Part shown: positions 1 through 7,947 of the stretch, piece by piece | Layout: each line of letters starts with the position of its first letter | How positions within the stretch are numbered: position 1 is the first letter of the stretch | Source: Candidatus Atribacteria bacterium | Lineage (GTDB): Bacteria > Atribacterota > JS1 > SB-45 > 34-128 | Length of the DNA stretch: 22,029 nucleotides | Assembly (NCBI GenBank): GCA_003451675.1 | Contig: DMCY01000060.1 | Location: forward strand, 1-22,029 | Reading direction: 5' to 3' | Translations under genes and position numbers: made by a program | Notes under the pieces: generated by a model | Seen by the model: only the letters and a program-made list of their open reading frames with translations | Databases searched by the model: none | What the model was told of the DNA's origin: nothing

Positions 1-73
1 TTAAGGTTTAATTTTGTAAAAACATGCTAAATAACCGTTCCCTGTCAGGCCTTAAAAATTATCACTTGGATTC

Positions 74-754
74 TTAAAAAATTGCTGCTAAAAGAGCGGC
101 GACCAGAATGGCAGGTAATAGATTTCCTATCTTAATCTTCTTTATCTCCAATAATCCAAAACCTATCCCTAATATTAAAATTCCTCCCACTGCAGTCATC
201 TCATTTATTACCTCTGGTGAAAGAAAGTCTTTAATCAGCCGGGCCAATAGAGTAATTCCTCCCTGATATAAAAAAACCGGAATCGCAGAAAATACCACTC
301 CTATTCCCATGGCCGCAGTAAAGGCAATAGAAGTAACTCCATCCAACAATGATTTAGTATAGAGTATATCCGGATTACCGCTTAATCCCTCTTTGAGGGC
401 ACCCATTATTGCCATGGACCCCACACAATATAACAAGCTAGCAGTTACAAATCCTTCTACAAATCTTTCTGAGGTATCATTGCTTTTAAATTTTAGCTTA
501 ACTCTTTCCCCAAATCTTTCCAGACCTTCTTCAATGTCTATTATCTCCCCAATTATCCCGCCTATTACCAGAGAGAATATCAGCAATAATATATTATCAG
601 TTTTAAGAGCCATTTGCATACCAATTAATAAGGAAGCTAACCCCAAAGCCTGCATAATGATTTTGCCAATCCTTTCAGGAAATTTACCCTTTAAAATGAA
701 TCCCACAGAACATCCTAAAAAAATGGCAATTATATTTACTATGGTTCCTCTCAT
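74..754 (-). CDS. DUF554 family integral membrane protein
   Basis: A 226-residue, very hydrophobic protein with about six to seven predicted membrane segments and almost no soluble domain. The Gly-rich N-terminal segment (GTIVNIIAIFLGCSVGF, residues 3-19), the middle GFVTASLLYCVGSMAIMG region and the C-terminal VGGILILGIGFGLLEI segment match the DUF554 (YdfK-type) family, whose biochemical function is not established. Length is normal for the family. The ATG start is preceded by GGAG about 8 bases upstream. It is divergent from the flippase-like gene across a 250-base gap and downstream of nothing visible. No function should be assigned beyond inner-membrane protein, possibly a transporter. 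Confidence 0.9.
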   Translation of the reverse strand: MRGTIVNIIAIFLGCSVGFILKGKFPERIGKIIMQALGLASLLIGMQMALKTDNILLLIFSLVIGGIIGEIIDIEEGLERFGERVKLKFKSNDTSERFVEGFVTASLLYCVGSMAIMGALKEGLSGNPDILYTKSLLDGVTSIAFTAAMGIGVVFSAIPVFLYQGGITLLARLIKDFLSPEVINEMTAVGGILILGIGFGLLEIKKIKIGNLLPAILVAALLAAIF

Positions 755-906
755 TAAGATTTCTCCACTTCTTCAAATCAAGTTGCTTATAATATAGTTT
801 CACTGTTTTATACATAACTTACTTTATAAATATTTATTTTGCAAGATATTTTGCTATACCTTATAATAACCTACTTAGACATATAATATATAATACTATT
901 GGTAAA

Positions 907-936
907 TTGCAAATAAAAATAGAAATATGCTATACT
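907..936 (+). promoter_or_regulatory. Candidate sigma-70-type promoter of the flippase-like gene
   Basis: TTGCAA at 907-912 and TATACT at 931-936 are separated by 18 bases, and a TG one base upstream of the -10 box gives an extended -10 (TGCTATACT). It lies about 70 bases upstream of the only plus-strand gene, in the divergent gap. Assigned by eye from consensus only; the surrounding AT-rich DNA can generate such matches by chance. Confidence 0.5.
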
Positions 937-945
937 TTAATCCGT

Positions 946-987
946 AGGTTGCAGGTTTCAAGTCACTATTCACTAATAACTAATTTA
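946..987 (+). repeat. Degenerate 7-bp tandem array in the 5' leader
   Basis: Six consecutive heptamers (the first aggttgc, the fourth tattcac, the fifth taataac, the last taattta) fill the stretch between the candidate promoter and the Shine-Dalgarno AAAGGAG (987-993) of the plus-strand gene. The TATTCAC unit type recurs at the 3' ends of the S55-like gene and xerD, so this is one copy of a dispersed repeat family. Confidence 0.6.
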
Positions 988-1004
988 AAGGAGCGAATAA
1001 CTAC

Positions 1005-2063
1005 TTGAACGAGTTAATTTTAGACAAAAAAAGACTTCTCGAAGGATTAGTAATTTCGTTAGTCATTGGTATTATAACTGTTTTAATTATCACTTTTGTT
1101 ACTACTAACCAAAATACCTGGGCAAGTTTGTCTTACGTTAACAAAAGATACCTTTTCTTAGCTTTTGTTCTAATGATATTTGCTGCGGTAATAGATGCTC
1201 TCAGAATAAAAATGGTGGTAGAGGCAGTTAATGAAAAAATCACCTTTGCTGAAGCCTTAAAAGTGTATTATATCAGTAACTTTGCAGGTGGTATAACTCC
1301 TTTCTTCTCCGGTACTTTGCCCACTCAAATATATTTATTTAACAAAATTAAATATAAAATACCCTTAGGTAAAGCCACGATGATAGCTACCATTATACCT
1401 CTGCTTAAGACTTTAGTTTTTACTATCTTTACTCCCATCATCTTTTTTTATTATAGAAAAACAATTACTAATTATACCACTCTTTCTACAATCCTTATCT
1501 ATGCAGCTATCTTATTTTCTCTTTTCCTTATCTCTTTATTTATTTTAGCAGCAAAATACCCGGAAAAGCTGATAGGAATAATTTTCAAAATTCAACAATT
1601 ATCCTTCCTTTTCAAATTTTTTAAAAAAGAAAAGATATCTCATTTAACTGATAAACTAATTTTCGAAATCAAAGAATTTCATAAGAGTTTTAATCTATTA
1701 AAAAAAAATTGGGTTAAAATACTATTATCTGCCCTCTATACCACTATTTTTTGGAGTATTTTTATTATAATAGCTCCCCTTATTCTTCGGGGCTTTAATA
1801 TTGACTTTAATCTTTCTCATGTATTAGTAATACAAGTTATATTCTATTTTATTTTACCTTTTATGCCTACTCCAGGTGGTAGTGGGACAGCGGAAGCGGG
1901 TTTTGCTTCATTATTCTCTTTCTTCGTCCCTCATTATCTTTTAGGTCTCTTTGTAGGAGTTTGGAGATTTATAGTTTTTTACCTAAACTTGGGTATTGGT
2001 GCAATAGTTCTTTTAATAGAAATAAAAGAATTGAAAAAGAAAAAAGAGAGAGAAATGAAGTAA
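1005..2063 (+). CDS. Flippase-like (LPG synthase TM / UPF0104) membrane protein
   Basis: A 352-residue polytopic membrane protein with about eight transmembrane helices and a Lys-rich C-terminal tail. The segment FMPTPGGSGTAEAGFASLF (about residues 286-304) is the PGGxGxxE signature of the family that includes the membrane half of lysylphosphatidylglycerol synthase (MprF) and AglD-type proteins; the N-terminal ISNFAGGITPFFSG region also fits. No soluble aminoacyl-transferase domain is attached, so only the flippase-like part is present. The start is TTG, chosen because AAAGGAG ends 11 bases upstream and no better start lies nearby. It is the only plus-strand gene here and its stop touches the stop of the convergent gene with no base between. 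Likely role: lipid or lipid-linked substrate movement across the inner membrane (inference). Confidence 0.85.
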   Translation: MNELILDKKRLLEGLVISLVIGIITVLIITFVTTNQNTWASLSYVNKRYLFLAFVLMIFAAVIDALRIKMVVEAVNEKITFAEALKVYYISNFAGGITPFFSGTLPTQIYLFNKIKYKIPLGKATMIATIIPLLKTLVFTIFTPIIFFYYRKTITNYTTLSTILIYAAILFSLFLISLFILAAKYPEKLIGIIFKIQQLSFLFKFFKKEKISHLTDKLIFEIKEFHKSFNLLKKNWVKILLSALYTTIFWSIFIIIAPLILRGFNIDFNLSHVLVIQVIFYFILPFMPTPGGSGTAEAGFASLFSFFVPHYLLGLFVGVWRFIVFYLNLGIGAIVLLIEIKELKKKKEREMK

Positions 2064-2435
2064 CTATATTTCTTCTTCTTTTATTTTCCTCTTGGCCTTA
2101 CTTTTAGCCCCCCCAAAGGATTTAACGACTTGATCAACACCTAAGGCAATTATTAATATAGGCCAAAATTTCCAAATATTTTCAGATACTACAAAATCGA
2201 AAAAATATTGGGTAAAAAAGATAGCCCCTATTGATATTAAAATTATTCCAAAAAAAATAGATTTATTTTGCCAGATCTCTTTTATCCCCCAAATAAATAA
2301 AATTGTTGGCCACAATTTCCAAACTTTCCCCCAAATTTCTATATCAGTAAAATTTTCAACTATAAATATTATACCAATTACTAATAATATTAATCCAAAA
2401 ATCCAATTTCCCTTGCCTTCTTCACTTGCACTCAT
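2064..2435 (-). CDS. LiaI/LiaF-like four-helix membrane protein (DUF5668 type)
   Basis: A short membrane protein of 123 residues built of two similar halves: each has a hydrophobic helix (LILLVIGIIFIVENF; IILISIGAIFFTQYFF) followed by a Trp-rich repeat (WKLWPTILFIWG; WKFWPILIIALG). This is the LiaI-LiaF-like transmembrane region found in cell-envelope stress proteins and in many uncharacterised small proteins. The C-terminus is Lys/Glu-rich and cytosolic. I place the start at ATG 2435 and not at the upstream in-frame ATG (2498), because AAAGGAGGG lies 7 bases upstream and the ATG overlaps the rsfS stop as ATGA, a translational-coupling arrangement. The family assignment is moderately sure; the function is unknown. 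Confidence 0.75.
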   Translation of the reverse strand: MSASEEGKGNWIFGLILLVIGIIFIVENFTDIEIWGKVWKLWPTILFIWGIKEIWQNKSIFFGIILISIGAIFFTQYFFDFVVSENIWKFWPILIIALGVDQVVKSFGGAKSKAKRKIKEEEI

Positions 2436-2812
2436 TGTTTTCCCTCCTTTAATATTTTCTTTCTCTTTAATAAGCGAATCTTCTTTGCTTCCTGCCAAAT
2501 ATATTCCAGGTCATAAAAATCCCTTTTCTCTTTGGAAAATATATGAACTATCACATTTCCGTAATCCAATAATATCCATCCTGTTTCAGGCTTGCCTTCA
2601 TAATGCAATAATCTAATTTTGTTTTCTTTTAATTTCCTCATAATAAAATTACTTATTGCCTTTAATTGAGGTTCTGAATCACCACTGGTGATAACAAAAT
2701 AATCAGCAATTAGAGTCAATTTGCTTAGATTCAATATTACTGTATCTTTTGCTTTTTTATCTTCGGCAGCTGCTGCAGCTATTTTTGCAATAACTAATGA
2801 ATTTTCATTCAA
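2432..2812 (-). CDS. rsfS: Ribosomal silencing factor RsfS (YbeB/Iojap)
   Basis: RsfS binds ribosomal protein L14 (uL14) on the large subunit and blocks subunit joining, lowering translation in starvation. The conserved core is visible: AEDKKAKDTVILNL, then ADYFVITSGDSEPQLKAI, then LLHYEGKPETGWILLDYG and FSKEKRDFYDLEYIW. Length (126 to 129 residues) is normal. The start is ambiguous. An almost complete anti-SD complement, GGGAGGTGAT, overlaps the GTG (2821) and ATG (2818) codons, so those are too close to it; the TTG at 2812 lies 8 bases after GGAGG and also fits the N-terminus of homologues, so I use it. The stop overlaps the next gene as ATGA. RsfS is commonly found near nadD and yqeK, as here. 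Confidence 0.9.
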   Translation of the reverse strand: MNENSLVIAKIAAAAAEDKKAKDTVILNLSKLTLIADYFVITSGDSEPQLKAISNFIMRKLKENKIRLLHYEGKPETGWILLDYGNVIVHIFSKEKRDFYDLEYIWQEAKKIRLLKRKKILKEGKQ

Positions 2813-2830
2813 AAACATCACCTCCCTTTT

Positions 2831-3137
2831 TTGGTTAGATAGTTACCTGGTTACTTGGTTAACTGGTTTTAAGTTGCGAGTTACAAGATACAAAATACAA
2901 GTTAATTTAATTGCTTGGTTATCCAGTTAACCAGTTAATTCTAGTCGTTAATTCCAAATACAAGTTCTCAGTTGCAAGATGAGAGTTAGTTAATATAGTT
3001 AACCAACCTGATTTTAATTCTTCAACTGGGTAACCGGTAAACTGGCTAACCGGCTAACTATCTTCGAGATACGAATAGGACTCCTATCTTCAATTTTCTT
3101 AACTAGTTAACCAGGTAACCAAGTAACCAGTTAACGA
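2831..3137. repeat. Composite spacer: 8-bp arrays flanking 7-bp arrays
   Basis: The 316-base gap between the LCP gene and rsfS holds no gene. At its left, five octamers of the type ttggttaa (2831-2870) are followed by five heptamers such as aagatac (2871-2905). TAAC-type octamers follow at about 2914-2937, 3025-3061 (type ctggctaa) and 3097-3135 (type ggtaacca). The GTTA-type and TAAC-type arms are reverse complements and can pair over tens of bases. The right-hand array ends at the LCP stop codon. Between them is a second heptamer stretch (about 2955-2996). Confidence 0.8.
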
Positions 3138-4322
3138 TTATTCCGCCATATCCTTCCCTAATATTATAACTAAATCTAAATTAGTCTGAGTTCGATATTC
3201 TTTAACAATTTCAAAATCTTTAAATAATTTCATAAATTCATTATCTAAAATTACTTCTTTTGAATAAACTATAATTTTAGTTTTTTCATAATTAAAATTG
3301 TCGGCATTACCAATATTTATTACTTTAAATCCCTGTAATTCTAAGTCCTTGGCTATTTTATGGGCAATACCCGACATAGCATTCCCATTTAAAACTTCTA
3401 CCTTTACTCCACTATTTTTACCATAAATCAGTGACTTTACCCTTTGCTGCACTTCTTCCACATTAGGTTCTAAATAGCTAACTCCCTCAATATAAACTGG
3501 CTTGCTCTGAACGGTTTCAAACTTAAACTTTTCTTGATTTACACCTCTGAACAAATTAGCTAAAGCAATAGCATCTTGTGCTTTTATATTAGTCTCTATA
3601 TATCCTTTCATACCTTGAGATATCTGCGAAATCTTAGTTATAGAATCAAAGTTCATCATTTTTTTTATTACGACTGAGGCTAATTTTTGTTGCCTTTTTA
3701 TTCGTCCTAAATCTCCTAATTTATCGTGTCTGAATCTTATGTATTGCAAAGATTTTTCCCCATCTAATATTTGCTTCCCCGGGTAAAGATTTATTTCTAC
3801 TCCTCCTGCTTTATCCACATAATGCATCTCTTTTTCTACATCAATCTCTACCCCGCCTAACTCATCAATAATATTAACAAATCCGTTAAAATCTGCCACT
3901 GCATAAAAATGAATCGGTACATCTAAAAAGGAGCTGACAGTTTTAGATATTAATTTTTCTCCTCCAAAGGCATAAGAATGATTTATTTTGTCCATTCCTC
4001 TTCCTGGAATTTCCACCCTGGTATCTCTGGGAATGGACAGGATAAGGACATCTTTAGTCTTTGGAGAAATGCTTAAAAAAACAATAGTATCCGCACGTCC
4101 GTGGTTTTCAATCTCGTCACAGCCCACAATTAAGATATTTACTCGATTGTAAGACATTATGTCAGAGCTGAAGGGAAATATCCCAAAATATTTTAATAAA
4201 AAAATTAGGGCAACTAATAATAGGACAAAAAACATAATTAAAATTACTTTTTTTTCTTTTTTCTTTTTTAGCTCTCTCCTTTTATTCCTTTTTATGCTTT
4301 CTCCTAAATTATTTTCATACAT
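3138..4322 (-). CDS. LytR-CpsA-Psr (LCP) family protein with LytR_C domain
   Basis: LCP proteins transfer polyprenyl-pyrophosphate-linked glycopolymers onto peptidoglycan, acting outside the cytoplasmic membrane. The 394-residue protein has a basic cytosolic tail (1-25), one transmembrane helix (about 26-48) and an LCP domain (about 60-235). Typical motifs are visible: GCDEIENHGRADTIVF, SIPRDTRVEIP (residues 96-106) and the Arg-rich RFRHDKLGDLGRIKRQQ. A C-terminal LytR_C domain begins near VKVEVLNGN (about residue 304). The ATG overlaps the yqeK stop by one base (TAATG), so translation is probably coupled. In diderm bacteria the acceptor polymer of such proteins is often unknown. The same operon position next to yqeK and rsfS is common in Firmicutes-like genomes. 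Confidence 0.93.
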   Translation of the reverse strand: MYENNLGESIKRNKRRELKKKKEKKVILIMFFVLLLVALIFLLKYFGIFPFSSDIMSYNRVNILIVGCDEIENHGRADTIVFLSISPKTKDVLILSIPRDTRVEIPGRGMDKINHSYAFGGEKLISKTVSSFLDVPIHFYAVADFNGFVNIIDELGGVEIDVEKEMHYVDKAGGVEINLYPGKQILDGEKSLQYIRFRHDKLGDLGRIKRQQKLASVVIKKMMNFDSITKISQISQGMKGYIETNIKAQDAIALANLFRGVNQEKFKFETVQSKPVYIEGVSYLEPNVEEVQQRVKSLIYGKNSGVKVEVLNGNAMSGIAHKIAKDLELQGFKVINIGNADNFNYEKTKIIVYSKEVILDNEFMKLFKDFEIVKEYRTQTNLDLVIILGKDMAE

Positions 4323-4894
4323 TAAACAAAAACCACCTTGCTTAGGATATTATTCCTGGCTTCAATAGAAACAGGATGAATTAATAAATTTTTGCTGATC
4401 AGATAGAGTAATCCCATGTCCAGAGCCATTAAGACTGCTCTATCTAAATCTATTTCTGCCATTTTTCTTACTTCTTCAACTCCGTTCATATTCCTTAAAG
4501 GTTCAATCTTATCACTCAGATAAATTATCTTATCTAAAAGGGACATTTGAGCTGCACCGGTACAGTGTGCTTTTATTGATTTTAAAATAATAGTATCTTG
4601 AATGTTAAATTCATTTCTTGCAATAACTGCCCCTACCAAAGGGTGTAACAATTTAGGAATTTTTTGAACAATTTCATCAAGTTCGATATTATATTCTAAA
4701 ACCATCTTTTCCAAAGTTTTATAGTCTAAATCTTTGGCACAATCATGTAATAATCCGGCGACTTCGGCTTTATCTACATCATAATCATATTTTATAGCTA
4801 ATTTACGGGCAACCTTAGAAGTATTAACCGAGTGTTCTAATCTCTCTTCGCTCAGCATCTCTTTTAATCTTAATTTTATTAAATCAATATCCAA
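4322..4894 (-). CDS. yqeK: HD-domain Ap4A hydrolase YqeK-type
   Basis: A 190-residue HD-superfamily phosphohydrolase. Metal-binding positions are visible: His21 (LEHSVNTSKVA), the HD pair His50-Asp51 in AGLLHDCAKDL, a His in LLHPLVGAVIA, His in AIKAHCTG-like context and Asp in KIIYLSDKIEP. This pattern matches the YqeK family, shown in Gram-positive bacteria to be a symmetrical diadenosine tetraphosphatase. The start is TTG at 4894 with AGGAG 6 bases upstream. It follows nadD across a 70-base gap that holds a palindrome, and overlaps the LCP gene by one base. The nadD-yqeK-(LCP)-rsfS order is a known conserved cluster, which supports the call. Confidence 0.92.
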   Translation of the reverse strand: MDIDLIKLRLKEMLSEERLEHSVNTSKVARKLAIKYDYDVDKAEVAGLLHDCAKDLDYKTLEKMVLEYNIELDEIVQKIPKLLHPLVGAVIARNEFNIQDTIILKSIKAHCTGAAQMSLLDKIIYLSDKIEPLRNMNGVEEVRKMAEIDLDRAVLMALDMGLLYLISKNLLIHPVSIEARNNILSKVVFV

Positions 4895-4931
4895 TCTTAT
4901 CTCCTATCTCTTGTCTTAAGAGGTTCTGGAA

Positions 4932-4974
4932 TAAAATGTAACATTTAGTGCCAGGCACTAAATGTTACATTTTA
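4932..4974. repeat. 43-bp perfect palindrome, core GTGCCAGGCAC
   Basis: Two perfect 21-base arms around a single central A (4953). The left arm starts taaaatgtaac and the core is agtgccaggcact. It covers the nadD stop codon (4965-4967), so the last residues of NadD (Lys-Met) come from it. On the minus transcript the hairpin is followed by TTTTATT overlapping the arm end, so it could also act as a terminator or mRNA-end structure between nadD and yqeK. A related sequence lies next to xerD (18500-18573). Confidence 0.9.
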
Positions 4975-5546
4975 CGATATAATCCTTTTTTGTAGATATA
5001 TTCTTCCACTTCTTGGGGGAGTAAATATTTTATGCTTTTCCCCTCTCTCACTCTTCTTCTGATATCAGTAGAAGATATAGATAAAGCGGGAATTTCCATA
5101 ATTTTAATAATTTTTTTAAATTTTTTGTCTAATTTATTCAAATCATATCCCGGCCGGGTTGCAGCCACAAACTGACAAAGCTTAATTAATTCTTCACTTT
5201 TATACCAGGAATCTACCTCTAAAAAAGCATCGGCCCCGGTAATAAAAAATATTTTAACCCCATGGTTACATTTCTTGAAAAATTCTTTAACAGTGTCTAT
5301 AGAATAAGAAGGCCCCGGCCTATTGAGTTCAACTTTGGATACCTCAAAAAATTGGTTATTACTAGTAGCCAGGACTGTCATTAAATATCTATCTTCAGGG
5401 TCAGATATATCATTTTCTCTTTTGTGGGCAGGCTGACGACAGGGTACAAATATTACTTTATCTAATTTAAATTCAACCCTTGCTTCTTCAGCTGCAAATA
5501 AATGTCCGCAATGTATGGGGTCAAATACTCCACCCATTATTCCCAA
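4965..5546 (-). CDS. nadD: Nicotinate-nucleotide adenylyltransferase
   Basis: NadD makes deamido-NAD from nicotinate mononucleotide and ATP, the central step of NAD synthesis. The nucleotidyltransferase signature is complete: GGVFDPIHCGHL (residues 5-16, with His12 and His15), FVPCRQPAHK, and the C-terminal ISSTDIRRRVREGKSI motif. Length (193) is normal. The listed start is TTG at 5546, but it has no good ribosome-binding site and gives M-GIMGG, shorter than the usual MxKxGIxGG. An in-frame ATT at 5555 would give M-KRLGIMGG with AAGGA about 10 bases upstream; no ATG, GTG or other TTG lies upstream in frame. The stop lies inside a 43-bp palindrome. Confidence 0.95.
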   Translation of the reverse strand: MGIMGGVFDPIHCGHLFAAEEARVEFKLDKVIFVPCRQPAHKRENDISDPEDRYLMTVLATSNNQFFEVSKVELNRPGPSYSIDTVKEFFKKCNHGVKIFFITGADAFLEVDSWYKSEELIKLCQFVAATRPGYDLNKLDKKFKKIIKIMEIPALSISSTDIRRRVREGKSIKYLLPQEVEEYIYKKGLYRKM

Positions 5547-5592
5547 ACGTTTAATGCTCGCTTTTTCCTTAAAAATTATTCTTCCTCCCCGA

Positions 5593-5749
5593 TTGGTTAC
5601 TTAGTTAGCTGGTTAATTGGTTAGTTGGTTAAACAGGAAGTTACAACTCAATTTAATCTACCAGCTACCGGTCAATTCAGCTAGCTGATTTAATCCTAAA
5701 TCCTTAACCAATTAACCATGTAACCAACTAACTAGCCAACCAAATTACG
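5593..5749. repeat. Spacer with paired 8-bp arrays
   Basis: Left of the gap, five octamers of type ttggttag run from 5593 to 5632. At the right, six TAAC-type octamers (such as aattaacc) run from 5702 to 5749. The right arm includes the stop codon of the TPR gene at 5745. The middle (about 5640-5700) has no gene. Confidence 0.75.
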
Positions 5750-6728
5750 GTTGTAATTTTTCCTCCGGTATACTTTCTTCAGTTTTTGTTTTTATATCAC
5801 TCTGTTCGGGCTCTTGCTCTTTCTCGCCCTGCACTTCTCCGTTGATTACGGTAAAAGTAATATCCTTCTCGGAATAAATCCAGTTCTCTATCTTGTCTCC
5901 GTCTTTAAAGCTGATCTCTATTCGCGAAGGATAGCCAAAACCAAAATACCCTTTCCTCTCTAAAATCTGTTTATAAGGGAGTGATTTTGCTTTCTCTAAC
6001 TGAAGCCACAATTTTCTCTCTTTATCTTTCAATCCCAAAGTACTATAAATTTTGGCTAATTGCAAATAAGAACGCCAATATGCTGAGGGGTGCTCAAAGG
6101 AGATTGGATTAGCTGTTTCTTCTATATCGATAACTTTTTTATAATTTTCTATAGCTAAATTGGTAAACTGCCAGGTACTTTTTTCTCCTAAAACTCGATA
6201 AGTTTCGCCCATCCAGTAAAAAGCCTCCAATAAATTCGGTTCCATACCAGCTGCTCTTTTAAAATAAGGAATGGCACTCAATAAAGTATTTACGAAAGGA
6301 GCATCCCCCTTAAAAAGATATTCTTCCGGATTTCCGATTATTTTAATTCCCTCCTCCAAATAATCATTTGCCTTATCTGATTGAATCCGGGAGGTGCTTT
6401 TAAAACTACCTGTTAAATTCTGAAAAGCATATTGATTTCCAGGGTTAATTCTTAAAACTTCTTTCCATTGTTCTATGGCTTGACTATAAGCACCGGTCTG
6501 TTTATATACTTTTCCCAGCCAGTAATGGGCATTTTCAAAATCAGGGTTCAGTTCTATAGCTTTTTTATAATTCTGCTCAGCCATCTCATATTTCTCCTGA
6601 AGGAAATATTCGTACCCGTTTTTGTAATAGGTCTGATAATCCTGAGCATAAATTAGTGTACCACCCAGAATAAAGATTAAAAATAGTACCAATAAACCTA
6701 AACTGGTTTTGTTAAAATATTTTTGCAT
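5745..6728 (-). CDS. Secreted TPR-repeat protein
   Basis: A 327-residue protein with an N-terminal signal peptide or anchor (hydrophobic residues about 10-28, LIYA|Q as a possible cleavage site). At least two canonical tetratricopeptide repeats follow: YKNGYEYFLQEKYEMAEQNY..AIELNP (about 35-68) and AHYWLGKVYKQTGAYSQAIEQW..VLRINP (about 68-102). Further degenerate repeats occur around residues 150-240 (YFKRAAGMEPNLLEAFYWMG). The last 25 residues are acidic and low-complexity. TPRs act as protein-protein scaffolds; the partner is unknown. ATG start with GGGGAGG about 9 bases upstream. The gene is between DUF1844 and nadD and its stop is inside a repeat array. A periplasmic location is inferred. 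Confidence 0.85.
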   Translation of the reverse strand: MQKYFNKTSLGLLVLFLIFILGGTLIYAQDYQTYYKNGYEYFLQEKYEMAEQNYKKAIELNPDFENAHYWLGKVYKQTGAYSQAIEQWKEVLRINPGNQYAFQNLTGSFKSTSRIQSDKANDYLEEGIKIIGNPEEYLFKGDAPFVNTLLSAIPYFKRAAGMEPNLLEAFYWMGETYRVLGEKSTWQFTNLAIENYKKVIDIEETANPISFEHPSAYWRSYLQLAKIYSTLGLKDKERKLWLQLEKAKSLPYKQILERKGYFGFGYPSRIEISFKDGDKIENWIYSEKDITFTVINGEVQGEKEQEPEQSDIKTKTEESIPEEKLQP

Positions 6729-6772
6729 TATTCTTGCACCCTCCCCGTTTTATTCTTGCTAATTCTTTAATC

Positions 6773-7168
6773 TTATGTTTCTTTTAACTTCTCCACATAA
6801 TTCATTCTTAAATTTGCCAGTAAATTTTCGATTCGCTTAAAATCTTCCGGGTTTAAATCATCTTTAATCTGATCATATAAAAAAGCCACCGTATCTATAG
6901 CAATTTTAGCTTTTTTTAAATCTTTATTAATCTCTTTAGTCTCGGGATTCATAATGAGACCCAAATACTCCCAGGCTTTTCCGCTCAACATACTTATAAA
7001 CCACACAAAAAGAACAGGTAAATCAGGTTCTTTAAAATGTTCTTCTTGTTTTTTTTCTTCTTCTTTAACTTTTTCCTTTGTCTCTTCTTTCTCCCCTTTC
7101 TCTACCTTTTTTTCTTTTATCTCTTCGTCTTTTTCTATTTTTTCATCTCTTTCTTCTTCTTTTTTCAT
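6773..7168 (-). CDS. DUF1844 domain protein with Lys/Glu-rich N-terminus
   Basis: A 131-residue protein. Residues 1-46 are almost only Lys, Glu and Asp and are probably disordered or coiled-coil. Residues about 50-128 match DUF1844: PVLFVWFISMLSGKAWEYLG, the IAIDTVAFLYDQIKDDLNPED segment and the ending LLANLRMNYVEKL. The family is small, widespread in diderm phyla and of unknown function. The start is ATG with GGAGGG about 15 bases and GAGAAG about 11 bases upstream. It lies between ispF and the TPR gene, with a 44-base gap to the latter, so those two are likely co-transcribed. The Lys/Glu tract produces long antisense open frames that are not genes. Confidence 0.85.
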   Translation of the reverse strand: MKKEEERDEKIEKDEEIKEKKVEKGEKEETKEKVKEEEKKQEEHFKEPDLPVLFVWFISMLSGKAWEYLGLIMNPETKEINKDLKKAKIAIDTVAFLYDQIKDDLNPEDFKRIENLLANLRMNYVEKLKET

Positions 7169-7212
7169 AATAACGATTCTTCTCCCTCCTATAAAAAATA
7201 TTTACTCGTATA

Positions 7213-7448
7213 TAACTAGTTAATTGGTTAGCTGGTTACCTAGTTAACTAGTTCTTATCACTCATCACTTATTACTTTGTTTTGTTCTGTCTTTTTTCTT
7301 TTGGTTTTCCTTTTCTTCACCATATACTATATACTCGATACTATCTTATCTTCTGACTCTTTTCTTCTATTTTCTTAACCAGCTAACCAAGTAACCAATT
7401 AACCATCTAACTCTTTTCTTATCACTCATTACTCATTACTCATTACTG
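7213..7448. repeat. Composite spacer with 8-bp and 7-bp arrays
   Basis: The 284-base gap before ispF (7169-7452) contains GTTA-type octamers at 7213-7252 (unit taactagt). Heptamers follow at about 7253-7275 (cttatta type) and 7321-7360 (ctcgata type). TAAC-type octamers lie at 7374-7413 (agtaacca). A near-perfect heptamer run of the unit ctcatta lies at 7418-7448, ending just before the ispF stop. No gene is visible. Confidence 0.8.
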
Positions 7449-7452
7449 CATT

Positions 7453-7932
7453 TTATTCTGTGTAATCATCTAAGCTAACCACGCAATAGGAAACAATACC
7501 TTCTCCTCTCCCAATAAAGCCCATCTTCTCATTAGTTGTAGCTTTAATATTCACCTTTTCAGAAGATATTTTTAAAACTTGAGCTATATTATTTTTCATG
7601 CTCATAACAAAAGGCGCAATTCGTGGTTCTTCTAATACTACGGAAACATCTATATTGTTTATGGTAAGTTTATTTCTTTTTAATATTTCATAAGTATTCT
7701 CCAATAACTTTAGACTGGAAATATCTTTATATTGTTCATCATTATCCGAGAAATGCTGGCCGATATCTCCTTCTCCTGCTGCTCCTAATAAAGCATCTAT
7801 TAGAGAATGAATTAAGACATCGGCATCTGAATGTCCATCCAAACCCTTTTGATACGGAATAACCTCTCCTCCTAAAATTAATTTTCTCCCCAAAATTAAA
7901 GGATGGACATCATATCCAAAACCTACCCGCAT
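7453..7932 (-). CDS. ispF: 2-C-methyl-D-erythritol 2,4-cyclodiphosphate synthase
   Basis: IspF cyclises CDP-methylerythritol 2-phosphate to MEcPP with loss of CMP, fifth step of the MEP isoprenoid pathway; it acts as a cytosolic homotrimer. At 159 residues its length is standard. The zinc site residues Asp8 and His10 (GYDVH) and His42 (DADVLIHS) are present, together with LDGHSDADV, GEGDIGQHFSDND and the C-terminal KATTNEKMGFIGRGEGI motif. ATG start with GAGGT about 7 bases upstream. It follows ispE after a 224-base repeat-filled gap, so the MEP genes form a cluster but ispF may have its own control. Confidence 0.97.
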   Translation of the reverse strand: MRVGFGYDVHPLILGRKLILGGEVIPYQKGLDGHSDADVLIHSLIDALLGAAGEGDIGQHFSDNDEQYKDISSLKLLENTYEILKRNKLTINNIDVSVVLEEPRIAPFVMSMKNNIAQVLKISSEKVNIKATTNEKMGFIGRGEGIVSYCVVSLDDYTE

Positions 7933-7947
7933 GAATTTACCTCACTA

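Noticed and set aside
393..797. A plus-strand open frame of 134 codons opposite the DUF554 gene
   Set aside because: It is antisense to a well-supported family member and resembles no protein.
755..1004. tRNA, riboswitch or small RNA in the divergent gap
   Set aside because: No cloverleaf or known aptamer pattern was seen; only a candidate promoter and a heptamer array can be supported.
2436..2498. An upstream in-frame ATG adding 21 residues to the LiaI-like protein
   Set aside because: It lies inside rsfS without a ribosome-binding site, while ATG 2435 has AAAGGAGGG and overlaps the rsfS stop as ATGA.
6954..7223. Phe/Ser-rich plus-strand open frames opposite the DUF1844 gene
   Set aside because: They are antisense to a Lys/Glu-rich coding tract, which generates long spurious frames.
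7213..7448. The regular short arrays could be read as a CRISPR array
   Set aside because: Units are 7 or 8 bases with no unique spacers between them, and no cas genes are present.
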